From positions 1-36,082 of the forward strand of contig NZ_BAAAYN010000027.1 in the NCBI RefSeq assembly GCF_039536245.1: a DNA stretch of 36,082 nt. The letters are read 5' to 3'. Shown in pieces: positions 20,401-27,916 of the stretch (its first letter is position 1; each line of letters starts with the position of its first letter). A program made the translations under genes and the position numbers. Under the pieces are notes generated by a model. The model was not told the origin of the DNA. It did no database searches and saw only the letters and a program-made list of their open reading frames with translations. The stretch comes from Cryptosporangium minutisporangium. GTDB lineage: Bacteria > Actinomycetota > Actinomycetes > Mycobacteriales > Cryptosporangiaceae.

Positions 20401-22502
20401 TCCACCTCGCACTCGCCGCGCCAGCAGGCCGCGAAGGCGTTCTCCATCGCCGAGTGCACGCGACGGATGTCGACCGGACCAGGCGCCGCGAACGGGCCGG
20501 ACTCGGCGACCGCACGGCCGACCGGGCCGCTCGCCTGGCGGCCGTCCACCGCCGACCGGACCCGCAGCCCGAAGTCGTAGACCCAGGTCGGCCGGTCGTC
20601 GGCGCGCTGCACCCGGTACGGCCGCTCGTCGACGACCTCGACGCCGAGCGAGTGCAGCACCGGCAGCACGTCGGAGAGCGCCATGGCGTCCCCGAGCCGG
20701 TACACGGTGAACCGGAGGCCGCGGTCGGCGGAGCGGTAGAGGCTGACGCCGAGGTCGCCTTCGTCCTCCAGGACCTCGATCCGGGACAGGTCCTCGACCG
20801 CTTCGGCCGCGGAGTGCTCCGCCTGGTACGCGGCGCTGAACGCGGTGCCGTACCGGCGCAGCAGCCGGGTGGCCTGCTCCTCGCCGATCTCCCGGCGGAT
20901 CTCGGCCGCGAACTCGTCGTCCCAGCTGCGGGTCGCGTCGGCCAGCCGCTGCTGCAGCGCGTCGACGTCGATCGGTCCGACCGACGCACCGGGGTCGGTG
21001 CGGACGACGAACTTGACCCTGGCGAGCACCGACTCGGTCACCCGGGTGGTGTAGTCGACGCCGACCCCGTGCAGGGCGTCCATCAGGATGTCCTGCATCC
21101 GCAGCCGGTTCTGCGTGGTGTACCGGTCCCGCGGCAGGTAGACGACGCACGAGATGAATCGGCCGTAGGCGTCCCGGCGGACGAACAGCCGCAGCCGCCG
21201 CCGGCCACCGAGCCGCAGCACGGCCATCACCGTGTCGAACAGCTCGCTGGTGGCGATCTGGAACAGCTCGTCGCGGGGGTAGGTCTCGAGGATCTGCAGC
21301 AGGTCCTTGCCGGAGTGGCTACTGCGGGAGAGGCCGGAGCGGGCCAGGACCTCGTCGACCTTGCGGGAGATCACCGGCAGCGCGCGGACGCTGTCCAGGT
21401 AGGCGGCGGACGAGAACAGGCCGAGGAAACGACGCTCGCCGGTCACGTTGCCGTCCGCGTCGAACATCTTGAAACCGACGTAGTCCAGGTAGGCCGGGCG
21501 GTGCACGGTCGACCGCGAGTTCGCCTTGGTGATGATCAGCAGGCGCTTCTCCACGACCTTCGCCCGGACCTCCTCCGGCATGTCGGCCAGGCGGCGCGGG
21601 CGGCTCGGTCCGTCCCGGAGGATGCCCAGCCCGGTACCGGGTACCGCGATCAGGCTCTGGTCGTCGCCGTCGCCGTGCAGCGTGTACTCGCGGTAACCGA
21701 GGAACGTGAAGTGGTCGTCGGCGAGCCAGCGCAGCAGCTCCCGGGCGTCGGTGACGTCCTTGTCCGGCACCGGCAACGCCTTGCGGGTCAGGCTGTCCGC
21801 GATCGTGAGCGCGCGGCCCCGCATCTCGTCCCAGTCCTGCACCGCCGACCGGACGTCGGCGAGCACCCGCCCGAGGTCGGTCTCGAGCTGCTCCTCGGCG
21901 CCTCGGCGGGAGCGCCGGTCGATCTCGATGTGCATCCACGACTCGACGACCTCGCCGGCGACCGGTGCGTCCGGATCGCCGACCGGCCGGATCTCGGTGA
22001 GCGTGCCCTCGTCGTCGCGGACCACGACCATCTGCGGGTGCACCAGCAGGTGGACGCCGAGTTCGTGTCGGGCCAGCTCGGCGGTGACCGAGTCGACCAG
22101 GAACGGCATGTCGTCGGTGACCAGCTCGATCACGGTGTGTCCACCGCACCAGCCGGCCTCACCACCCGGCGTGATGACCCGGAGCTTCAGCTCCCCGCGG
22201 GCGCGGACGGCGCCCAGCTCCCGGTGCGACGCCGCCGCGGCGCCCAAGTCGCTCGGCGAGCGGTGCAGCAGCTCCTCGGCCGGCACGTACCGGTAGTAGA
22301 CCGGCAGCAGCGCGGCGACCAGCCGGTCGTCCGTGCCCTCGGCAGCCTTCGTGATCAGCGCGTCCTTGTGGCTCTCGATCTCGTCCACCGAGGCCAGCAG
22401 GTCACCGTCCGGGTCGTTGGTCGACAGCCCCAGCTGGGGGTCGACGACGGGCTCCAGGCCCGCATCCTCCGTCTGCCGGGCGGACAGCGCACGCCGCTCC
22501 AT
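17481..22502 (-). CDS. gdh: NAD-specific glutamate dehydrogenase, large (L_180) type
   Basis: This enzyme oxidatively deaminates glutamate to 2-oxoglutarate and ammonia with NAD. The 1673-residue length, the long N-terminal regulatory part with ACT-like segments, and the central catalytic core are those of the L_180 class known from Streptomyces and mycobacteria. The core carries [38 protein letters not shown] and [17 protein letters not shown]. ATG 22502 is preceded on the minus strand by GGGAG at good spacing. It is a single-gene unit with hairpins on both sides. A catabolic glutamate dehydrogenase next to a former urea transporter would fit a nitrogen locus, but the two are now separated by the deletion. 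Confidence 0.96.
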   Translation of the reverse strand: [1673 protein letters not shown]

Positions 22503-22718
22503 TTACGCTCCCTACCCTCGCCGCGACACTGCGTACCACCGCTCGGGAGCACACGGGCGGTGACGCCCGGTCACCCGGCGGTGCCAGCGGTCACCCTAAC
22601 CCGTGGCGGCATCTCGTTTGGTTCCGCGGCCGGGCGCGCTCCGGAACGGCAACTCAGGGCTTTCCGGAATGACAAAGGGAGCCGTGCACGGTCGCACGGC
22701 TCCCTTTGGTCACTTCGG
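22503..22718. other. Intergenic region upstream of NAD-GDH
   Basis: This 216-bp gap carries the NAD-GDH ribosome binding site and, presumably, its promoter. Near the other end is the terminator of the thioredoxin gene. No other gene is visible. Confidence 0.5.
22674..22707 (-). terminator. Hairpin terminator of the thioredoxin-like gene
   Basis: AAAGGGAGCCGTGC at 22674-22687 pairs perfectly with 22694-22707 around a six-base loop (ACGGTC). It begins 12 bases beyond the stop of the minus-strand thioredoxin gene, and its outer A/T pairs give a short T run on the transcript. Confidence 0.85.
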
Positions 22719-23636
22719 TCAGAACAGCGCGCTGGTCAGATCGCGACGCGCCTTGATGACCACCGGGTCGTCCGGCGGCGCGATCGCGAACAGATCGAGC
22801 AGGTGGGTCCGCACCCGGTTGCGGTCGTCCCCGGCCGTTCGGCGAATGAGCGTGATCAGGCGCGCGAAGGCCTGCTCGGCGAGCCCGGACACGAACTCGA
22901 CGTCGGCGGCGCGCGTCTGGAGATCCACGTCGGCCGGCGCGGCCTCGGCGGCGGCGAGCACGGCCCGGCCGTCGGTGACGCCTTCCAGTCGTCGCATCAG
23001 CCCGATCTGGGCCAGCCCGCTGGTGGCGTTCTGGTCGTTCGGCGTCTCCGCGAGCAGCGCCTTGTACGCTGCCTCGGCGCCGTCCAGGTCACCGGCCTGG
23101 AGCTTGTCGTCGGCGTCCAGCAAGCGCGGGTCGGCGGGCACCTCCGCCTCACCACCGGCGGCCTTGAGGATCGCAGCCAGCCACTGCCGGAGGTTGGCCT
23201 CCGGCTGGACGCCGGCGAACGCGTCGACCGGCTGGCCGTTCACGATCGCCATCACGAACGGAATGCTCTGGACGCGGAACGCCTGCGCCAGTCGCGGGTT
23301 GGCGTCGATGTCGATCTTCGCGAGAACCCAGGCGCCGTCACCCTCGACGGCGAGCTTCTCGAGGACCGGCGACAGCTGCTTGCAGGGCTGGCACCATTCG
23401 GCCCAGAAGTCGATGACGACCGGGGTTTGCAGCGAGCGCTGCAGGATCTCGTTCTGGAACGTCGCCTCGGTGACGTCGATGACGTACGGCGTGTTGCCGG
23501 TCGGGGCCGGCGTCGGGTCGGCGCCCGCCGGTCCGCCACCGGCCGGCGCAGCCGCGGGCGGAGTGGAGCGCAGGGCGGAGAGGTCGACGGCGCCTGCCAG
23601 CGAGGCGGCCGTCATGCGGGGATTCGGCTGTCGCAT
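22719..23636 (-). CDS. YbbN/CnoX-type thioredoxin-domain protein
   Basis: The 305-residue product has an Ala/Pro-rich N-terminal leader (about 1-48), a thioredoxin domain with the redox motif WCQPCK (Cys82, Cys85) and the cis-Pro loop VQSIPF, then a helical C-terminal half resembling TPR-like repeats (LDADDKLQAGDLDGAEAAYK). This is the architecture of YbbN/CnoX, a chaperone-linked thioredoxin that protects or hands over oxidised clients in the cytoplasm. Unlike E. coli CnoX, both active-site cysteines are present, so oxidoreductase activity is likely. ATG 23636 follows GGGGAC. It is probably expressed with the DUF3817 gene upstream. Confidence 0.88.
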   Translation of the reverse strand: MRQPNPRMTAASLAGAVDLSALRSTPPAAAPAGGGPAGADPTPAPTGNTPYVIDVTEATFQNEILQRSLQTPVVIDFWAEWCQPCKQLSPVLEKLAVEGDGAWVLAKIDIDANPRLAQAFRVQSIPFVMAIVNGQPVDAFAGVQPEANLRQWLAAILKAAGGEAEVPADPRLLDADDKLQAGDLDGAEAAYKALLAETPNDQNATSGLAQIGLMRRLEGVTDGRAVLAAAEAAPADVDLQTRAADVEFVSGLAEQAFARLITLIRRTAGDDRNRVRTHLLDLFAIAPPDDPVVIKARRDLTSALF

Positions 23637-23724
23637 GTCCCCAGTGTTCCACTCCGCAGCCGGTATCCCCGCGTGGCCCTGCGCACGGCCTGCCCTTGCG
23701 GGCTCCCGCCGGGTCTGCTGGTGC

Positions 23725-24069
23725 TCAGACGCCCGCGGAGGTCGGCGTCCGCTCGCTCGCCTTCTTCATGGCCCAGCGCTCGAAGAACAGCGTGCCGAAC
23801 GGGGGGATCGAAGCGATCAGGCCGACGAACGTCGCGCGCAGGCTCCAGCCGGCCACCGGGCGCGTGAGCAGCACGGAGACCAGGTACAGGATGAAGAGCG
23901 CGCCGTGGATCGGGCCGAAGATCTTGACGCCGATCTCGTTCTCGACGATCAGGTACTTGAAGACCATCCCGATCAACAGGCCGGTCCAGGAGAGCGCTTC
24001 GGCCAGCGCCGCGAGGCGGAAGAGCCGGAACGTGGTGGTGGAAGGGGTGGTTGCGGAGGTGTTCGACAC
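23725..24069 (-). CDS. DUF3817 integral membrane protein
   Basis: The 114-residue product matches DUF3817: three hydrophobic segments, the family pattern RLAALAEALSWTGLLIGM, and GPIHGALFILYLV in the second half. The function of the family is unknown. The start is a GTG at 24069. The gene lies 88 bases upstream of the thioredoxin gene on the same strand, so co-transcription is plausible. The C-terminus is basic (FFERWAMKKASER) and probably cytoplasmic. Confidence 0.85.
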   Translation of the reverse strand: MSNTSATTPSTTTFRLFRLAALAEALSWTGLLIGMVFKYLIVENEIGVKIFGPIHGALFILYLVSVLLTRPVAGWSLRATFVGLIASIPPFGTLFFERWAMKKASERTPTSAGV

Positions 24070-24210
24070 CGTCGGGGCTCCACTCGTGCTGGCGACCGGT
24101 CTTTGACGACAAAGCGTAGACGATTCAGCGGAGGATCCCCGCCGAGGGTAGACGCAGCCGGTCCTGGGCCTATCTCAACGGGCGCTGCCGGGCCCGCCGG
24201 GTGGGGCCTT

Positions 24211-24267
24211 TTCGGGAACACCACCGCAGCCCGGCCGCGCGGGGGGTGGTTTCGGGAAGACCACCGC
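24211..24267. repeat. Pair of TTCGGGAA-type direct repeats, left
   Basis: TTCGGGAACACCACCGC at 24211 and TTCGGGAAGACCACCGC at 24251 differ by one base and are 40 bp apart. A second pair in the same orientation lies beyond the 32-bp-period element, so the element is bracketed by them. Confidence 0.8.
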
Positions 24268-24424
24268 TCGTGGGCCGGCGGATTCCTGCGGTCGTGGCAA
24301 CGCCCCGGGACCGGGTGCCCGTCGGGCAACGGCGGGGACGCCGCTGCATCGGCGGCGGGTATCCGCACGGAACGACGCCGGTGTTGAGCACGAGCTCCGA
24401 CTACCGCACGGTCGGTGGGGCTTG

Positions 24425-24594
24425 GTTGTCGCCGTTTCCGGGGGCCGCCGAGATGGTTGTCGTCGTTTCCGCGCCATGGTCCGGAATCCACGACAACCAC
24501 TCCGGACGCAGCCCCGAGAGTGCGACAACCGCATGCCGCTCCGCGCCGAGAGGGCGACAACCATCCGCCGCTCAACCCGGAATGCGCGCCAACC
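24425..24594. repeat. 32-bp-period inverted repeat element, locus 2
   Basis: GTTGTCG units start at 24425 and 24456 (step 31). They are followed by a core with GCCATGGTCCGGAAT (about 24473-24487) and then by CGACAAC units at 24491, 24523 and 24555 and a CGCCAAC variant at 24587 (steps of 32). Read on the minus strand this is the locus 1 element: several 32-bp-spaced GTTGTCG units, then GTTGTCGTG-N-ATTCCGGACC, CATGGC, and two inverted units at a 31-bp step. It is therefore a second, inverted copy with fewer units on the long side. Confidence 0.85.
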
Positions 24595-24686
24595 ATGAGC
24601 GGCGCCACACCGACGACTACCTCTGCCGCGTAGCCGGCCACCCCATTGCCACGACCGTGTGAGGATGCAGACCGTTGGTCACGGAT

Positions 24687-24746
24687 GGTCGGGAAGACCA
24701 GCCCGCCGAAAGCACGCGCGCACTCGAGTTTCGGGAAGACCACTGC
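24687..24746. repeat. Pair of TTCGGGAA-type direct repeats, right
   Basis: GGTCGGGAAGACCAGC begins at 24687 and TTCGGGAAGACCACTGC at 24730, in the same orientation as the left pair and about 41 bp apart. They lie on the far side of the 32-bp-period element. Confidence 0.75.
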
Positions 24747-24876
24747 GCCCAGGGCACTCGCGGGCGTGAGATCGGCAAGTGCGGGCGGGCGGCACCCGGC
24801 TGATCGGGGCACACGTGGGTGGGCGGTGAGCGGGGCGCTGGTGGGTGCCAGCACCCGGCGGCCGTCGAGATGCCGG

Positions 24877-24988
24877 CTCGGGGAGCGACGGGCTCGGGGA
24901 GCGGCGGGCTCGGCAAACGGCGGGCTCGGCAAACGACGGGCTCGGCAAACGACGGGCTCGGGTAGCCGCGGGCTCGGCGAGCGACGGT
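24877..24988. repeat. 16-bp tandem array, 7 units
   Basis: Seven units beginning CTCGG start at 24877, 24893, 24909, 24925, 24941, 24957 and 24973. The consensus is CTCGGCAAACGACGGG. The middle units are nearly identical and the outer ones diverged. The last unit reaches the stop codon (24988-24990) of the minus-strand pentapeptide-repeat gene. Confidence 0.85.
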
Positions 24989-25851
24989 CAGGCGGGGACG
25001 CGCGCCCGGATGGCTGCGCCGGGGCGAATGCGGTACGTGTCCGGGCCGATCTGGTCCGACCGGGTCCGGATGACCGCGGCGAGCGCACCGGGCCACCGGG
25101 TGTCGACCGACCACACGACCTCGGAGAGGTCCGCGTCGGCGAGATCGGCGTCGAGCAGGACCGCCCCGGTGAGCACCGCACCGGTCAGGTCGGCACCGCA
25201 CAGCACGGCTCCGGCCAGCACCGCCCGGTTGAGGTCGGCCCGGCGGAGGTTCGCGTCGGCCAGGGAGGCCCGGCGCAGCGACGCCGTCGACAGGTCGGCA
25301 CCGGGCAGCGTCCCGCCGTCGAACCGGGCGCGGTCGGCGTCGACACCGACCAGGTGGGCCATGCCCAGGTCGGCCTCGCGCAGGTCGGCACCGGTCAGGT
25401 CGGCCGCCACCAGGTCGGTGCGGCGCAGCTGAGCGCGCACCAGGTCGGCGTCGGCGAGCCGGGCGGAGCGGAGGTTGGCCGACCGCAGGTTCGCGGTCCG
25501 CAGGGTCGCGCCGCGGAGGTCGGCCCGAGCCAGACAGGTCTCTCGCAGATCGGCGCCGCCGAGCTCGGCCTTCTCCAGCTGCGCGTCCCGCAGGTCGGCC
25601 CCGCGCAGCTCCGCGCCGTCGAGCCGCCCGGCGCGCAGATCGGCGTCGGAGGGGAGCAGGCGGACGTCGAGCGCCGTACCGACCTCGACGACGGACGTGG
25701 CCACCTGCTGGTCGACCCAGCCCTGCCGGGCGTCGGGGAAGGCGGCGTCGAAGAGTTCGCGGCTCAGCTCGCGGAAACTGCCTCGCAGATGTGCGGACGC
25801 GAAAAGCTCAGCATCAGGGTCGTGTGCACCCAGCCGGTCGTCGGATCCCAC
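24988..25851 (-). CDS. Pentapeptide repeat protein
   Basis: After a non-repetitive N-terminal region of about 67 residues, the 287-residue protein runs through about 35 pentapeptides of the A(D/N)LxX type (GADLR, ANLRS, ADLTG), predicted to form a right-handed quadrilateral beta-helix. A short tail (SVDTRWPGALAAVIRTRSDQ) follows. Such proteins range from DNA-gyrase mimics to scaffolds, so no specific role is assigned. The start is a GTG at 25851 with GGAGG at good spacing. It is the last gene of a three-gene minus-strand operon, starting 12 bases after the previous stop. A 16-bp tandem array begins at its stop codon. Confidence 0.92.
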   Translation of the reverse strand: MGSDDRLGAHDPDAELFASAHLRGSFRELSRELFDAAFPDARQGWVDQQVATSVVEVGTALDVRLLPSDADLRAGRLDGAELRGADLRDAQLEKAELGGADLRETCLARADLRGATLRTANLRSANLRSARLADADLVRAQLRRTDLVAADLTGADLREADLGMAHLVGVDADRARFDGGTLPGADLSTASLRRASLADANLRRADLNRAVLAGAVLCGADLTGAVLTGAVLLDADLADADLSEVVWSVDTRWPGALAAVIRTRSDQIGPDTYRIRPGAAIRARVPA

Positions 25852-25863
25852 CGTCGGCCTCCT

Positions 25864-26304
25864 CTACCGGGAGCTCACCATCGCGGGCTGCGGACAGATG
25901 GGGCATCGCCCTTGGCGCGCCATTTTGTTCAAGAGTAGCGCGGATGCGCGAACTGCTCGACGGATCGCGAGTTCTCCGGACACATTGGGCTTCACGATAT
26001 CGGTATCGAGCACTCTCGAGACCACGACTTCCCAGTGCGCCTGGGCCGTCCGCCAGCCGAGATCGCCGTCTCCGTTGCGCGCGCTGCGGACCGCGACCGG
26101 TGGCGCGGTGTCCGATCCATGGTGGATCTTGACGAACGTCGGCACGAACTCGGTCGGGACACCGGGCCACCCGGACGTCGCCGGTGGCGGCACCGCGAGG
26201 AACCCGCGGCGGGCACCGTTCCGGGTCGCGTCGCCGTTGCGGGCCGCGTCGCCGGAGCCCTCCGTGCCGACCAGCTCCCACAACAGCGGGATCAGCTCAC
26301 TCAT
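25864..26304 (-). CDS. Hypothetical protein
   Basis: I do not recognise this 146-residue protein. It starts MSELIPLLWELVGTEG, has a short repetitive linker (GDAARNGDATRNGARRG), then FLAVPPPATSGWPGVPTEFV and a C-terminal half with helical character, ending in a CPICPQP motif that is too short to call a zinc site. ATG 26304 overlaps the end of the upstream membrane-protein gene by eight bases, implying translational coupling, and its own stop lies 12 bases before the pentapeptide-repeat gene. The three proteins probably act together. Confidence 0.7.
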   Translation of the reverse strand: MSELIPLLWELVGTEGSGDAARNGDATRNGARRGFLAVPPPATSGWPGVPTEFVPTFVKIHHGSDTAPPVAVRSARNGDGDLGWRTAQAHWEVVVSRVLDTDIVKPNVSGELAIRRAVRASALLLNKMARQGRCPICPQPAMVSSR

Positions 26305-26764
26305 CGTCGAGTTCCCGCAGGATGTCGCGGAGGTCGTCCTTGGTTATCTGCGGGAAGTGATCGGTGAGCGAGCGGGAGCGGCGGGATGCGATCGAGTCGC
26401 TGACGACGTAGCCGGCGACCGCACCGGCCACACCGGGCATCACCAGCCACCCGGCCACCGAAAGGAACCAGGCCAGCACCGGCGCGGAGGTCTCGGCGGG
26501 CGACTCGATGCCGAGGCTGACGTCGTACGCGTCGCGCCAGCCGACGACGAACCCGGTGATGACGTAGAGCACCGCCAGCGCCACCAGTACCGGTAATCCG
26601 CGGAAGAGTAACCAGTACCGCAGGTTGCGCTGGTGTCCACGCGAGCGCCACCAGCGGCGCAGCAAATCCCGACGTCGCTCGTGCGCGACATCGGGAACCG
26701 AGAGGGGGAAGTCCGCCGGTAGGTCGGCGTCGCCAGGCTGGGCGTACCCCGGTGACCGAGCCAT
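26297..26764 (-). CDS. Predicted membrane protein (possibly DUF6313-like)
   Basis: The 155-residue product has a basic cytoplasmic N-terminus (ERRRDLLRRWWRSRGHQRN), two hydrophobic segments (LPVLVALAVLYVITGFVV and a second around APVLAWFLSVAGWLVMPGVAGAVAGYVV) and a charged C-terminal tail that ends DDLRDILRELDDE. The layout recalls actinobacterial DUF6313 proteins, but I cannot verify that. I start at ATG 26764 (MARSPGYAQPG). The frame is open to 26824 with no better start. It leads the operon with the 146-residue protein and the pentapeptide-repeat protein. Confidence 0.75.
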   Translation of the reverse strand: MARSPGYAQPGDADLPADFPLSVPDVAHERRRDLLRRWWRSRGHQRNLRYWLLFRGLPVLVALAVLYVITGFVVGWRDAYDVSLGIESPAETSAPVLAWFLSVAGWLVMPGVAGAVAGYVVSDSIASRRSRSLTDHFPQITKDDLRDILRELDDE

Positions 26765-26841
26765 GCGCCTAACGCTACGGGCAACCGGGGTCACCGCGCC
26801 CCTCAGTACCCCCGATCGGTGCACGGCTTCGCGCGCGAGCG

Positions 26842-27819
26842 TCAGTCCGATGTCTCGGCGAGCAGGGCGTCCGCGGCGGCGTAGGGGTCGAGCTTGCCGT
26901 CGAGGATCTGGTCGGCGAGGGAGTCCAGCGCCACTCCCCCGCGCAGGTCACCGATCCGCGCGCGCAACGCCGCCACGGCGATCGCCTCGACCTCTCGCGC
27001 GGCCCGCTCACGTCGCCTCGAGCGCAGCCCACCGGTCTTCTCCAGCCAGGCGCGATGCGCGTCGATCGCCGCGAGCACGTCGTCCACGCCCTCGTTCCGC
27101 GCCGCCACGGTCTTCACGATCGGTGGCCGCCAGTGGGCGTCGTCGGCGTAGCGTCCGCCGAGCCCGAGCATGCCCTGCAGGTCACGGACCGTCGATTGTG
27201 CACCGTCCCGGTCCGCCTTGTTGACGACGAACACGTCGGCGATCTCCAGGATGCCGGCCTTCGCCGCCTGGATACCGTCCCCCATCCCGGGCGCGAGCAG
27301 GACGATCGTCGTATCGGCCAGCGACGCGATCTCGATCTCGGCCTGCCCCACGCCGACGGTCTCGACGAGGATCACGTCGCAGCCGGCGCCGTCGAGCACG
27401 CGAATCGCCTGCGGGGTGCCCCACGACAGGCCCCCGAGGTGCCCGCGCGACGCCATCGACCGGATGAACACCCCGGCGTCGGTCGCGTGCTCCTGCATCC
27501 GGACCCGGTCGCCGAGCAGCGCCCCTCCGGAGAACGGCGACGACGGGTCGACCGCCAGGACGCCGACTCGCAGGCCTCGCGCCCGGACCGCCCCGACCAA
27601 CGCGTTGGTGCTCGTCGACTTGCCGACGCCGGGAGAACCGGTCAGCCCGACCACGTACGCGTGGCCGGTGTGCGGGGCCAGCGTCGCCGCGACCTCGCGC
27701 AGCGCGGGGCTGGCATCTTCGACCATGCTCACCAGCCGGGCGACCGCGCGCGGCGACCCGTCCCGCGCCTGCTCGACGAGCGCCCCGACGTCGACACCCC
27801 GCCGGCTAGACGCGCTCAC
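26842..27819 (-). CDS. meaB: MeaB, GTPase chaperone of methylmalonyl-CoA mutase
   Basis: MeaB guards the B12-dependent methylmalonyl-CoA mutase, gating cobalamin loading and protecting the enzyme from inactivation. The 325-residue protein has the P-loop GSPGVGKST (about 61-69), VDPSSPFSGGALLGDR, the family motif VETVGVGQAE and the guanine-specificity motif NKAD. The start is a GTG at 27819 with GGAGGG close upstream. It lies downstream of thiolase on the same strand, separated by a long inverted repeat. The mutase subunits are not in the window. Confidence 0.95.
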   Translation of the reverse strand: MSASSRRGVDVGALVEQARDGSPRAVARLVSMVEDASPALREVAATLAPHTGHAYVVGLTGSPGVGKSTSTNALVGAVRARGLRVGVLAVDPSSPFSGGALLGDRVRMQEHATDAGVFIRSMASRGHLGGLSWGTPQAIRVLDGAGCDVILVETVGVGQAEIEIASLADTTIVLLAPGMGDGIQAAKAGILEIADVFVVNKADRDGAQSTVRDLQGMLGLGGRYADDAHWRPPIVKTVAARNEGVDDVLAAIDAHRAWLEKTGGLRSRRRERAAREVEAIAVAALRARIGDLRGGVALDSLADQILDGKLDPYAAADALLAETSD

Positions 27820-27916
27820 GACCCTCCCCGGTTCGCCCGACGGCTGCTGCCCTCAGCGTCCGCAACACGCAGTTGCTGTTCAAGCGCCGCCAGGCGCGCG
27901 ATTGTTCGAACATGGA

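Larger units (their letters stand above)
24070..24987. other. Gene-free, repeat-rich region
   Basis: These 918 bases contain no supported gene. They hold four copies of a TTCGGGAAGACCACCGC-type motif, an inverted 32-bp-period element (24425-24594), and a 16-bp tandem array that butts against the stop of the pentapeptide-repeat gene. Several long open frames cross the region on both strands, but they follow the repeats and resemble nothing. Confidence 0.75.

Noticed and set aside
17223-23867. A 2214-codon plus-strand frame
   Set aside because: It is the antisense shadow of NAD-GDH and the thioredoxin gene. The minus-strand proteins match known families with full motifs.
24201-24985. Protein genes in the repeat-rich region
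   Set aside because: The frames track the repeats, differ wildly in composition from the neighbours and show no family similarity.
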